From Fervidicoccus fontis Kam940 (GTDB lineage: Archaea; Thermoproteota; Thermoprotei_A; Sulfolobales; Fervidicoccaceae), in NCBI RefSeq assembly GCF_000258425.1, contig NC_017461.1, positions 558,001 to 622,000 of the forward strand: a stretch of DNA of 64,000 bases, read 5' to 3'. Below, piece by piece: positions 44,527-53,592 of the stretch. Position 1 is the stretch's first letter, and every line of letters begins with the position of its first letter. The position numbers and the translations under genes were made by a program. The notes beneath the pieces are model-generated. The model had not been told where the DNA came from and did no database searches. It was given only the letters and a program-made list of their open reading frames with translations.

Positions 44527-44649
44527 CTTTGCAAAGTTTTATCGGTATATGTCTTTAATATATGTGAATGGTAAATCTGTAGTGTTAACATTAAGTATTT
44601 AAGTATTTGAGTCATATAGTTCTGTGTTATCGGGAAACCTCGTGAGATC

Positions 44650-45909
44650 ATGAAGTTACTAGCTATCTCTCATGGCTTAGTACTCGGTGGTGCCCAGCTT
44701 TCAACTTTGGAGTTTCTTGAATTACTAAAAGATAGGGTTGAAGTTAAAGTTCTCACGTGCGATAATGCTGTTAACAGCTTTACGCAGGGCTTAAGGAACC
44801 TGGGCCTAGAGGTTTACAAAGTTACCTGCTTAAGGAAACTCAACTACCCTATTATGTTATACAATCCCTCTGTTGAAAAGCTTGTCAAGTGGGCTGATAT
44901 CATTTGGATTACCGATATAGAATTCACTATTGCTTATCAAATTAAGGAAATTAAAAAGAATATCCCGATAGTAGCGCATTTACATAGTTATGCCTTGGTG
45001 TGTCCTTGGTGGGGGGCCTACTATAGTTTTAGAGAAACTTGCACAAGAAGATGTAGTATACGGAGAATCATCCAATGCAAATTGGGAATAAATAATGAGC
45101 TATCCAAGGTGGGATATTTAAACAAACGGAAAGCATGTATTTATAATGGGGCTAGCTTTCTCAAAGGTCCTCTAGACTACACGAGATGGCGACAGCTCGT
45201 TGGAGACGTTGTCGATAATATAGACGGGTTTATCGCGGTATCTAATTCGCTATGGAAGATTCACGTAGCACATATACCTCACCTGGGGAATAAGCCCCAC
45301 GTGATTATTAAAAATCCCTCGGTAATGCCTCTTAAGTACATTTCGCCTAAGCCTCACAAAGCTTATGGTAACTACATCGTATACGCGTCTGGAGAAAATC
45401 CTCTAAAGGGTCCCCATGTTTTGCTTAAAGCATGGGTTGCGGTATCAAAGGAGCTTAAAGATTTAAAACTCTATATGATAAGATGTAAGGACACTTGCGT
45501 TGAGAGACAAGCTAAGAAACTGGCTTTGAAGAACATAACTTTCACAGACTACGTACCTCCGAAAGAACACTACGAACTCATGTATAGAGCACGTGCTGTA
45601 GTGATGCCTTCGCTTTGGCCGGAACCCTTCGGTCGTATTCCTATTGAAGCTAATCGTCTAGGGGTGCCTGCGATTGTCTCAGACACCGGAGGTTTACCTG
45701 AAATAATTATCAATGATACTACAGGATTTATTTTCAAAAGAGGGGACCCAGGCGATCTGATTACCAAAATATTAAAAGTATTCGATTTGAATTTCGAAAG
45801 ACAGAGAATAATTGATTCGTCATTTGAAGTTGTAAATCCAAGTGAAAGTTTGAACCAATTGTTGGACTTTTTCAGGGATATAACATCAAGTTCCAAAGGG
45901 GTAAAATAA
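44650..45909 (+). CDS. GT4 glycosyltransferase
   Basis: A 419-residue GT4. SHGLVLGGAQLSTLEFLELLKDRVEV is the acceptor loop, ASGENPLKGPHVLLKAW begins the donor half and PEPFGRIPIEANRLGVPAIVSDTGG has the E-x7-E motif. A mid-region Cys cluster (CPWWGAYYSF, CTRRCSIRRIIQC) recalls other GT4 enzymes with Cys-rich inserts and might bind metal. A+T content is moderate, unlike the preceding A+T-rich block. Confidence 0.88.
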   Translation: MKLLAISHGLVLGGAQLSTLEFLELLKDRVEVKVLTCDNAVNSFTQGLRNLGLEVYKVTCLRKLNYPIMLYNPSVEKLVKWADIIWITDIEFTIAYQIKEIKKNIPIVAHLHSYALVCPWWGAYYSFRETCTRRCSIRRIIQCKLGINNELSKVGYLNKRKACIYNGASFLKGPLDYTRWRQLVGDVVDNIDGFIAVSNSLWKIHVAHIPHLGNKPHVIIKNPSVMPLKYISPKPHKAYGNYIVYASGENPLKGPHVLLKAWVAVSKELKDLKLYMIRCKDTCVERQAKKLALKNITFTDYVPPKEHYELMYRARAVVMPSLWPEPFGRIPIEANRLGVPAIVSDTGGLPEIIINDTTGFIFKRGDPGDLITKILKVFDLNFERQRIIDSSFEVVNPSESLNQLLDFFRDITSSSKGVK

Positions 45910-46086
45910 CATAGATTGGCGGCCTTCTATCTGCATAACATCGCTACACGAAGATCCCTCCCAAACTTATTCTTGGAAATACCGGGATCCATAATTAATG
46001 AGACTGATCGATCTCTTGATGCGTTTTAAACTGCTATTGTATAGTTGAGGGAGGACTAGAAATCATTTGAAAGGTCGCTACCCAAG

Positions 46087-46115
46087 CTTATATAACCATT
46101 TCGGGAGGATATGAG
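46087..46115 (+). promoter_or_regulatory. TATA box and ribosome binding site upstream of the pyruvyltransferase-like gene
   Basis: GCTTATATAACC at about 46086-46097 lies 20-30 bases before the GTG start (46116), the right distance for a short-leader message. GGGAGGAT at 46104-46111 and GAGGTG at the start could serve as ribosome binding sites. Confidence 0.45.
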
Positions 46116-47306
46116 GTGGTTAGCGTAGGAGTCCTTACCTTTCACTGGGCTAATCATGTTGGTGCTGTCCTGCAAGCGTATTGTATGCAGAGTATTTTAT
46201 CTGATCTGGGTTTTGATGTAGAATTCATCAACTACATACCTAAGCTCGAGTCTCTCGTCAAAACGTATTCTGATGTGTTAAAGATCCCGAGGAAATATAG
46301 TGTGATACGCGGTCTTCTTAATCTTTCAATGTTTAGTGCCTTTAGGACAATTGTTGGCGAATTAGCTAATAGCTTATATGCATACAAAATGGAAAGATTG
46401 AAAAATGAGGAATTCGAGATCTTTAGGAAATCGCACCTTAAGTTGACAAAACCATTAACATCCTTAACGGAGCTCAAACAAGCAGCAGAGAAATACGACT
46501 ATGTCGTTGTTGGTAGCGACCAGGTATGGAACCCGATCTTTCTTATGTATTCTGATTACGCGTATATACTTCCATTTAAGACAAGCTCAAAGAAGATGGC
46601 ACTTGCTGCCAGTATAGGGGTAGATCCAAGTAACATCCCAAACCACATTCTTAATTATTTTAGGCTTGCATTAAGAGATTTTGATTTTATTTCCGTAAGG
46701 GAAAAAAGGCATGTTAGTATCCTCAGCAAGCTGATCGGACGCGATATATATCATATTCCTGACCCCGTGTTATTAGTGAGATCTGAGATTTTGAGTAATC
46801 TTGAGCAAAGAGTTGAATTTCCTTTTGATGAGTTTGTAATGGTTTATAATCTCGACCCTACGATTCTACCCCTGATCGATAAAATAAGTGAAGATCTTGG
46901 TTTGCCAGTAGTAATATACTCTAAGCCCTACGTATTTCCGTTATCACAGTATCTTCAGTACAGAAGATGGGGTAAATACGTGTCGATTTATAATGTTGGC
47001 CCTAAAGGGTTTATCTATTTGATCAAGAAAGCTTCTTATGTGATCACAAATAGTTATCATGGGGTAATACTCTCGATAAGGTTTAAAAAGAGTTTCGCTA
47101 TAGTCCCAGGAGGTGTTGCGTCTAAGGTTCCATCACGTATAATTGACTTATTGGAAGAACTAGGTCTTCTTGATAGGGTTGTTAGTAATAGGTTAAAACT
47201 CATAAACACCGTTAAGAAGGATATCGACTGGGACAATGTTAACTTAAGAGTAGAAGAAATGAGTAAAAACGCTTATACACTATTAAGAGAGGCGTTTAAA
47301 CGATGA
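46116..47306 (+). CDS. Polysaccharide pyruvyltransferase-family protein
   Basis: A 396-residue protein of the polysaccharide pyruvyl transferase superfamily (PF04230). GVLTFHWANHVGAVLQAYCMQSIL at the N-terminus, VVGSDQVWNPIF in the middle and the donor-binding NSYHGVILSIRFKKSFAIVPGG near residues 310-335 are typical. Family members attach ketal pyruvate to surface sugars using PEP. The gene overlaps the following FrhB-like gene by four bases, a pairing common in polysaccharide clusters. Confidence 0.9.
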   Translation: MVSVGVLTFHWANHVGAVLQAYCMQSILSDLGFDVEFINYIPKLESLVKTYSDVLKIPRKYSVIRGLLNLSMFSAFRTIVGELANSLYAYKMERLKNEEFEIFRKSHLKLTKPLTSLTELKQAAEKYDYVVVGSDQVWNPIFLMYSDYAYILPFKTSSKKMALAASIGVDPSNIPNHILNYFRLALRDFDFISVREKRHVSILSKLIGRDIYHIPDPVLLVRSEILSNLEQRVEFPFDEFVMVYNLDPTILPLIDKISEDLGLPVVIYSKPYVFPLSQYLQYRRWGKYVSIYNVGPKGFIYLIKKASYVITNSYHGVILSIRFKKSFAIVPGGVASKVPSRIIDLLEELGLLDRVVSNRLKLINTVKKDIDWDNVNLRVEEMSKNAYTLLREAFKR

Positions 47307-48616
47307 GTAAGTCGCCAAGAATACCGCCAGACCTATGTTCCGGATGTGGTGTATGTTCACTTATATGTCCAAAAAACGCTATAAGATTTAGAGTTTTCAC
47401 GAATGGGTACATTAGGCCTTTATTAGATTCAAGCAACTGTATCAATTGCTATCTATGTGAAAAGGTTTGCCCCTTTCTCGAGGAACCCAATTCTTTAATG
47501 TCGAGAGGTTTATATGGAAATAAAGAGAACGCATTGATTGGTAAATACCTGAAAGTAGTTTTAGCGTGGTCTACAAACAAGTATGTTAGATTTATGGGGA
47601 GTAGCGGAGGCGTAATCACCTCTCTACTCATTTATCTCTTAAGAAAGAGACATGTAGATGCGGTGGTAGTTCCAAAACTACATGTAATTAATGGTAGGGT
47701 TTTTGGTGTATATGAAGTTGTGACAGACCCGGCTAAGCTTATTGAGTACTCAGGCTCTATCTATGCTCCAATTTTTGGTGTCCATAAAGCACTTAAGGAA
47801 GTATCCCTGAGGAAATATAAGATCGCGATCGTAGCACTACCGTGTTTAATTAGAGGTTTAAGAAATGCTATGAGATTTAATCCGAGGCTTAGAAACAGTA
47901 TTAGATACGTCTTTGGGGTATATTGCTATAACACGCCGAGTGCTTCGGCTACTGAGTACGTTATGAATACATTTCTTAACAACGTCTCCAATGTAAATCA
48001 CGTCAGATTTAGAGGATTTGGATGGCCAGGTTATTTAATTATTCGGACAGTAAATGGTAGGTCTTTCAGGATAAAATACCAAGAATATTCCGATAGCGGA
48101 TTTGGTCAGTATTTCTATGATTATTCATGCTTCATGTGTAATGATCAGACAGCTGAGTTGGCTGATATATCATTTGCGGATCCGTGGACATATCAAGTTG
48201 ATATAGGTTTAGGTAAGACTTTAGTTGTGATAAGGACGGCTGAGGGTTGGAGGGTCTTTAGTGAAGCCGTTGAGGAAGGCTATATAGAGTATCGAGAATT
48301 ACCATCATTCATATATGCAGTTCAATTCACAACTCTGTTGAAGAAAACCCTGAGAGGTTTCACACTTCTATCAAAACACGAAGTAACGAGAGGAAACTAT
48401 GTGTTACCTCCAAGCATATCAACAATCGTACATGAGATAGATTATAGAGTAGGGCATTTTCTGGCATCGAATAAGAGGTTGTGGAACCTCTTGAGAATGT
48501 ACGTAGAATTGAAACCATATGTATACTTGCCGTTAATAGCATTAGACTATAAGCTAAAAACTCGCTGGACGCAGATATTAATGAAGATTGTTAGCACTTG
48601 GAAAATAGGTAAATGA
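47303..48616 (+). CDS. FrhB-like coenzyme F420 hydrogenase/dehydrogenase beta-family protein with two 4Fe-4S sites
   Basis: A 437-residue protein. The N-terminal ferredoxin domain has CSGCGVCSLICP and CINCYLCEKVCP, binding two 4Fe-4S clusters. The middle has FMGSSGGVITSLLIYLL and the C-terminal FrhB-like domain includes VRFRGFGWPGYLII and CFMCNDQTAELADISFADPW. Family members in polysaccharide loci occur beside pyruvyltransferase-like genes and are thought to reduce or oxidise a sugar or its carrier, with flavin and Fe-S. Overlap with the preceding gene supports joint action. Confidence 0.88.
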   Translation: MSKSPRIPPDLCSGCGVCSLICPKNAIRFRVFTNGYIRPLLDSSNCINCYLCEKVCPFLEEPNSLMSRGLYGNKENALIGKYLKVVLAWSTNKYVRFMGSSGGVITSLLIYLLRKRHVDAVVVPKLHVINGRVFGVYEVVTDPAKLIEYSGSIYAPIFGVHKALKEVSLRKYKIAIVALPCLIRGLRNAMRFNPRLRNSIRYVFGVYCYNTPSASATEYVMNTFLNNVSNVNHVRFRGFGWPGYLIIRTVNGRSFRIKYQEYSDSGFGQYFYDYSCFMCNDQTAELADISFADPWTYQVDIGLGKTLVVIRTAEGWRVFSEAVEEGYIEYRELPSFIYAVQFTTLLKKTLRGFTLLSKHEVTRGNYVLPPSISTIVHEIDYRVGHFLASNKRLWNLLRMYVELKPYVYLPLIALDYKLKTRWTQILMKIVSTWKIGK

Positions 48617-48749
48617 ACTATTCGGGTTCTCCTTACAATAGGCAAACCTGAGTTGTGTTCTTTTATAAAAGTTTCGTTCACGATCTACTCATAGTGTGCA
48701 GGAAGACACTTGATCTCTCCGAGGGCTGTTATATAATTCGTTGCCCAGA

Positions 48750-49139
48750 GTTAAACTGGGGAAAGAGTGTTTTCTACGCATACGCGGAGACTCCGGGGGT
48801 GTCACGAGTTTCTTGCTCGTAGCCTTGTAGGGAGGGTGTTGTGGAAGCTTGCATCGGTATTTACATCATTGGTGTTGATATTGAGCCCGGTAGGTACGTA
48901 GATATTGTTCTACCGGCTGAGAGGACTGTTGATTACTTCGGTTCTAGATGTCGACATTAAAACTGCTGTTGAGAGGAAGAAAGATATTGTGTCGTTGAAA
49001 GAGCTTGAGTTTAAGAGGAAGCTGTACCTTTTACTTGAATATGCCTGTTGTTAATGCTGGAAGGAGTGTTGATGATGTTGTTCAAGAAGTCTGTGAGAAG
49101 CTAGGATTAGGGATAGTGAAAACATCCCATGGTATTTAG
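48750..49139 (+). pseudogene. Thymidylate-kinase-like nucleotide kinase relic (C-terminal part, many frameshifts)
   Basis: Short blocks in changing frames line up as one decayed kinase: GRVLWKLASVFTSLVLIL at about 48835-48890, RYVDIVLPAERTVDYF at 48890-48940, then SVLDVDIKTAVERKKDIVSL and KRKLYLLLEYA (48940-49050) and NMPVVNAGRSVDDVVQEVCEKLGL to a TAG at 49139. LDVD followed by a charged RKxD and a closing VDA/NAxxSVDDV block is the C-terminal pattern of dTMP-kinase-like enzymes found in glycan loci. At least three frameshifts. The P-loop half is not here, but a similar N-terminal half lies at 52195. Confidence 0.55.
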
Positions 49140-49354
49140 CATTTTAAAGCTTGAATTATGTTAAAGCTCCTAACATAGCCCGGTTCATCGATTGTACAGC
49201 AGTATGTGAGATTTTGAAAGTGGGCCGTGCCGAGACTGAGGTCGCCTTCTGGCGCTGAGTGCTTTGAAGATGCCGGCATCTGCTAAGGGCTCAGGCTGAG
49301 AAGCTTATCAACGGCGTGAAGCCAACGACAGCATCCCATTACCTATCATGCTAA
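49140..49354. other. Decayed spacer, no assignable gene
   Basis: One plus-strand stretch, about 49150-49260, encodes NYVKAPNIARFIDCTAVCEIL and a little more before a TGA. It may be a gene fragment but matches nothing I recognise. The rest is stop-rich. Confidence 0.3.
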
Positions 49355-49399
49355 GTGAGTTGTGTTGAATATAGTTCGTTTCTCAACTCTTTACTTTTC

Positions 49400-49842
49400 T
49401 TTTTCTGGGAGGTCTTGAAATTGCTCTGCAACTACTCGACTAGTAATCATGGTTTAACCAATGCCACGGTTTTAGGCATTAACCCTAGAATTCGCAACGA
49501 AGAGACTAACAACGCGGTTATTGATCACGTGGCTGATATGATCAAGGTCTTTACAAGTAAGGGTCTCGCTAGAATAGTCTTCGTATCGATCGGCTTTGGT
49601 AGCTTTCAATACAAGTTCCTTGGTTACGACTTGATGATGTCTCGGTAGTTCAACAACAGAGCTGAAGACCCAGTGTTCATTGGTGAAAAGCTCGATCAAA
49701 GGCGGGTGTGCTGTGCCTATCTAACTACCCTGTCAGTCAAGAAGCCTTTAACGGCAATCACACATGATACGCAGTCACCAGAGTTGATCAAAAGCACCGA
49801 CAGTAACAATAGCGAGATTGCGACCATGGACCTAAAAGGCTA
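49400..49842 (+). pseudogene. Possible polysaccharide pyruvyltransferase relic
   Basis: One plus-strand frame encodes ATVLGINPRIRNEETNNAVI and DMIKVFTSKGLARIVFVSIGFGSFQ, then a TAG (near 49648), and continues in the same frame with NNRAEDPVFIGEKLD and KKPLTAITHDTQSPELIK to a stop at about 49842. The order (LGxNPR, NxxxIDxxxxMI, IVFVxxGFGS, then vFIxExLD and a KPxTAI block) resembles pyruvyltransferase-family proteins. The key substrate His motif cannot be read because of decay. Tentative. Confidence 0.4.
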
Positions 49843-49846
49843 GACC

Positions 49847-50837
49847 ATGATAGAACACCGAGAGTCATTAGTGGGAACACCGACAAAAGAGCTTCTTAGA
49901 AACGCTGAGGGCATTCGCGAAGTGCTCGTCGAAGCCTCTCGAGAGTTAACCTCGGAGATTTCCAGTGCGTGTAGGATTCTTCACCTGCCAGGGGTGGAGG
50001 TGTTGCTTTCTCTGAAGGAGTCCCAGGAAGAAGAAGGCGAAGGTACGCTTATCGAGTGCGGTAGGTACGATCCAGTTAGCAGGGAGATCCTGGTTTCTCT
50101 ACCGTGTCTGTTAAGATCAGGTGGGAATATTGCTGATAAATTCCTTGAGACCGTCTCTCACGGGCTTGTTCACCACTGCCAGTTTGCTGGAGGCCCTGAT
50201 AAAGTGTGTAAAGTAAAACTTGGTGTGAAGTAATGCAGAGTTGCTAAATAAGATCCTGCCCTATGCTCATAGACCACATGAAATCGAGGCTTATAGCAGG
50301 CAACGTAGGTTGAGCGAGTTAATTAAACATTACCTAGGTAAGTCTGGGAAGCTCATAATGAGGGTGTTACGTACGCTCAAAAACAATGTAGAGCTTGAAC
50401 ACCCACAGTGGTTTTCCACTCAAAGCATAGACACAAGAGATGAGTTTAGCGCTGGATCACTCTTCGAAACTCTAGAAAACTTCGGGGTTAACGAGGTTGT
50501 TGTTGACCCGGACTTGTCCAAGGAGCCTGGCGAAGCCCAAATATATGTGCTTACAGATAAGGGTGTGGCAATCAAGTATTTGGGGCGCGAAGATCCGCAG
50601 AGAGACATCTACATACCTCTAAAGCCTGTGAGCATTAGACTTCCCAGAGGAAAGTACCAGATTAAACACGTCAAGGCATCGTACGATTTCCTCGAAAGCA
50701 CTCGAAGAAGCAAAGATCAAGATGTTGAATACAACGTTCTAAAGCCAGCAGAGGTAGAGAGCTACATTATTAATAACACTTGTAGGTTTAAACAAAAAGC
50801 GATTCGTGCGAAGGATCTGATCTCCTTAGAGCCATAA
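49847..50837 (+). pseudogene. Zincin-like protein with broken HExxH motif, one frameshift
   Basis: The first part (49847-50233) ends with FLETVSHGLVHHCQFAGG. The pattern matches a zincin H-E-x-x-H-H core in which the catalytic Glu codon GAG has become GGG (Gly at 50162-50164). After a stop the adjoining frame, readable from about 50229, continues with ELLNKILPYAHRPHEIEAYSRQ. The Arg-Pro-x-Glu-x-Glu-Ala segment is the usual downstream metal-ligand region of such proteins. The remaining 170 residues to 50837 have no recognised domain. Lost Glu and frameshift together argue for a dead protease-like gene. Confidence 0.5.
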
Positions 50838-51171
50838 GGCACCTAATGTCGAATTTGTGGGTAGGGTCCCGCACGATTACTTAATGCAGGAGCACAGACG
50901 TGCCTGGGACCTGCTATTCCCCTCAATTAACGAAGAGCAGCTACCCTACGCTGTCGTGGAGTCGGTAGCTGCCGGTACAATGCCGTTGGTGACCAGGGTC
51001 GGGGGACTAGAGGAGGTACTCGAGGGGACGCCAGCCACAAAGTGCTTCTTCAGGCCAAACAACCACGTGGACTTGCTCGATAAAACCCTTGCTCTCGCGG
51101 GCGAAAGCCCCGAGAGGGTTGTAGAGCAGAGCCTGGAGACGAGGGGCACCGTGGTCAAGCGTCTCGAGTAG
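50830..51171 (+). pseudogene. GT4 glycosyltransferase, C-terminal fragment
   Basis: Plus-strand coding starts abruptly with APNVEFVGRVPHDYLMQEHR and includes the donor motif EEQLPYAVVESVAAGTMPLVTRVGGLEEVLEG. This is the last hundred or so residues of a GT4 enzyme. There is no start and no N-terminal half; the fragment abuts the zincin-like relic. G+C-richer than the earlier glycan genes. Confidence 0.65.
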
Positions 51172-51237
51172 TCCGCTAGCCGGCTGGCCAGGTACCTTTT
51201 AGACTTGGTGTAACAGTAGATGAAGCAGGAGAGGGCG

Positions 51238-52162
51238 ATGAGGGTTCTAGTGACGGGAGGGGCGGGTTTCATAGGCTCCCACCTCGTCAGATCTCTGGTG
51301 TTTTCCGGTTTTCAGGTTAGGGTACTCGACAACTTGTCGAGGGGATCGCTGGACAATATCAGGGGCGTGCTGGACTCTATAGAGTTTGTCGAGGGCGACG
51401 TGAGGGACTACGGCACTGTGGGAGACGCTGTCAGGGGCGTCGATGCCGTGGTGCACTTGGCGGCGCTAACAGACGTGGCGGAGTCCACTGTGGAGCCAGA
51501 CCTGTACTTCGACGTGAACGTGAGGGGCACTTACAACGTCGCCAAGGCCTCCAGGAGCGTGAGCGTCTTTGTCTTCGCCTCGTCTAGCGCTGTCTACGGC
51601 GAGCCCGTTAAACTGCCCATACCGGAAGACCACCCCCTCCAGCCGAAGTCCCCCTACGCTGCTACGAAGGTTGCCGGGGAAGCCCTTGTCCTGTCTTTCA
51701 GCGAACTCTACGGTTATCGCCCTGTCGTCCTGAGACTATTCAACGTATACGGGCCTCGCCAGTCGAAGAGTTACACCGGTGTCATCACAGAGTTCATTAA
51801 GAGGGTCTCTAGAGGGGAGCCCCCGGTGATATACGGATGGGAGGCAGACCCGGGACTTTGTCCACGTAGCAGACGTTGTTGAGGCGGTGGTGACCTCTAT
51901 AAAGAGCAGTAGGGCGAGAGGAGTTTATAACATAGGTAGCGGTAGGGCTGTGAGCGTAAACGAGCTCGCAAAGACAATAATGGAGCTAATGGGTCGCTTG
52001 GATCTAAAGCCTATATACAAACCCCCGAGGCCAGGTGACGTAAGGCACTCTGTTGCAAATATCTCCAGAGCCTTCACCGAGTTGAGATTTAACCCGAGAA
52101 TATACCTTCTCGAAGGGTTAAGGGGGCTAATTTTAGGGGGCGTCGCTTCAGGGATGATGTGA
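51238..52162 (+). pseudogene. NAD-dependent sugar epimerase, frameshifted
   Basis: ATG 51238 opens a GalE-type frame with VLVTGGAGFIGSHLVRSL, the SSSAVYGEPVKLPIPEDHPLQPKSPYAATK catalytic segment (YxxxK) and RLFNVYGPRQ. At about 51833-51840 two bases appear to be missing, in the place where the family has GDGRQTRDFVHV. The downstream frame supplies TRDFVHVADVVEAVV and RGVYNIGSGRAVSVNELA and runs to 52162. Joined, it is about 305 residues. Distinctly G+C-rich codon use versus the flanks suggests a separate origin. Confidence 0.8.
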
Positions 52163-52194
52163 ACTACATACATGGGTAACGTAGATTGGCAACC

Positions 52195-52360
52195 TTGAAG
52201 AGAAAACTAGACAAAACGATCGTGTTCGTCTTTATCGGTGATCCATGGGTTGGTAAAACAACCCACATTATGGCGGTTTACAGGAGGCTAAAGCGATCTC
52301 AACATACACATAGCCTATGCTAAAAAAGTGTTTTTGGTCTTTACCAAAGTATATAAATAG
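52195..52360 (+). pseudogene. Thymidylate-kinase-like relic, N-terminal P-loop part
   Basis: TTG 52195 opens a 42-codon frame with VFVFIGDPWVGKTTHIMAVY, a Walker A loop (GDPWVGKTT) of the dTMP-kinase-like type, ending at TAA 52321-52323. A shift to another frame near 52300 continues LNIHIAYAKKVFLVF to a TAG at 52360. The rest of the kinase is missing. The nucleotidyltransferase that often accompanies such kinases follows at once. Confidence 0.55.
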
Positions 52361-52443
52361 ACAAGATTATACGGATGATGAAGTCCTCATAGGCACTTCT
52401 GAACTGAGCCCCATCGAAGTAGTTGCCAGGGTGTTGAAGTGCG

Positions 52444-53307
52444 TTGGAAACCAATACGGTTAAGCTTATCAGAGCTCTCGAAGGCTCAGCGAAGCTTCAA
52501 GAAGATGAGCTTAAAGGGCTTCTGAAGCTTGCTGGAGAGAACAAGGTGCTCCTGGGGCTCTTGAGGAAAACGAATTCACGTGATGAAATAAGAAGAAATG
52601 AGGAGAGAAGATACAGGAGGTTCGCTGGAAGCGTTATCGAGGTAGCCGAAGCTCTAAAAGATCTGAACTACGCACTTCACAAGTTCAGAAAGCCAGTTGA
52701 GCACGTTTCAGTAGACATCGATGTCCTCATCGATAGGAAGGATCTAACCAAAGCTGCCAGGAGGCTCTCGGATAGAGGATTCAGGGTCGAGGTCAGCGAG
52801 AAATATACTGTGACCATGACCAGAGGTTCAACAATAGTTGACCTCTACACGAATCCTGCTTTCGCCTGGGTTATCTATTTGGATGGTTCCAAGCTGCTCG
52901 AGTGTTGCATCGAGGATTTCGAATTCGAGGGATACACGCTGAAAGGTCTGAGCAGAGAGGCAGAGGTCGTTGTCTCTGCATCGCACGCAGTGTACAAGGA
53001 GCATATCTATCTATTAATAGACTATTTCACTGTCAAGAAGTGGCTCGATGAGAAGGCTTTGAAGCTCTCAGTTGAGTTCGGAGCAGAGGAATCGATAAAG
53101 ATCGCTTCCATGCTGAACGATTTGGTTGAAAGCGGCTCGATGGAGTTGCCTTCGAGGATCCCCCCGGCTCTCCTCGCCAGAGCCTATTCGCTTAAGTTTC
53201 TTAAAGATGAAGAGTTCAGAGCAACATCTCCGAACTTACTGAAGTACCTCATTTCTGAGAGAGCGGGTAAAGCTATATTCTGGAGGTTAACTAGAAAAAC
53301 ATACTGA
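52444..53307 (+). CDS. Nucleotidyltransferase-fold protein (NTP_transf_5-like)
   Basis: A 287-residue protein of the family of putative nucleotidyltransferases that includes PF14907. The acidic pair is in VDIDVLIDRKDL near residues 95-107 (xxDIDxLI), followed by GFRVEVSEKYTVTMTRGSTIVDLY with the third Asp. It is alpha-helical beyond that. The start is TTG 52444. Base use is close to that of the host genes. It probably remains from a kinase-nucleotidyltransferase pair; substrate unknown. Confidence 0.7.
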   Translation: METNTVKLIRALEGSAKLQEDELKGLLKLAGENKVLLGLLRKTNSRDEIRRNEERRYRRFAGSVIEVAEALKDLNYALHKFRKPVEHVSVDIDVLIDRKDLTKAARRLSDRGFRVEVSEKYTVTMTRGSTIVDLYTNPAFAWVIYLDGSKLLECCIEDFEFEGYTLKGLSREAEVVVSASHAVYKEHIYLLIDYFTVKKWLDEKALKLSVEFGAEESIKIASMLNDLVESGSMELPSRIPPALLARAYSLKFLKDEEFRATSPNLLKYLISERAGKAIFWRLTRKTY

Positions 53308-53547
53308 AGGATTGGCTTTTCTGATCGAAACTTTTTCTATACTTTAAAGCTTTTTTCGCTTAACGAAGTTTTGAAGAAAGCATCAGTTTCCAGGCAATAG
53401 AAAATCTAAAAAGCAGAAGGCTCGCGGGCTCGAGGCAAAAGTTCCAGTTAAAAGAATTTAGATTGATAAAGTGGTGCATGAATATAAAAAATATTTAGAA
53501 TATATCAAAATTTAAAAATCTATAGATATTAGAGATTTTTTTAGTAA

Positions 53548-53592
53548 GTTATATAAACTCCTTCTATTCTATCTTATTTTAAGGAGATAAAA
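53548..53592 (+). promoter_or_regulatory. Promoter and ribosome binding site of the pst operon
   Basis: GTTATATAAACT at 53548-53559 is a good archaeal TATA box, with the expected start of transcription near 53580. AAGGAGAT at 53581-53588 lies five bases before the ATG of pstS (53593). The 280 bases upstream hold no gene. Confidence 0.55.

Noticed and set aside
45905-45925. Short similarity between TAACATAGATTGGC (45907) and TAACGTAGATTGGC (52176)
   Set aside because: Only about 14 bases with one mismatch; too short to call a repeat or recombination site without a genome-wide count.
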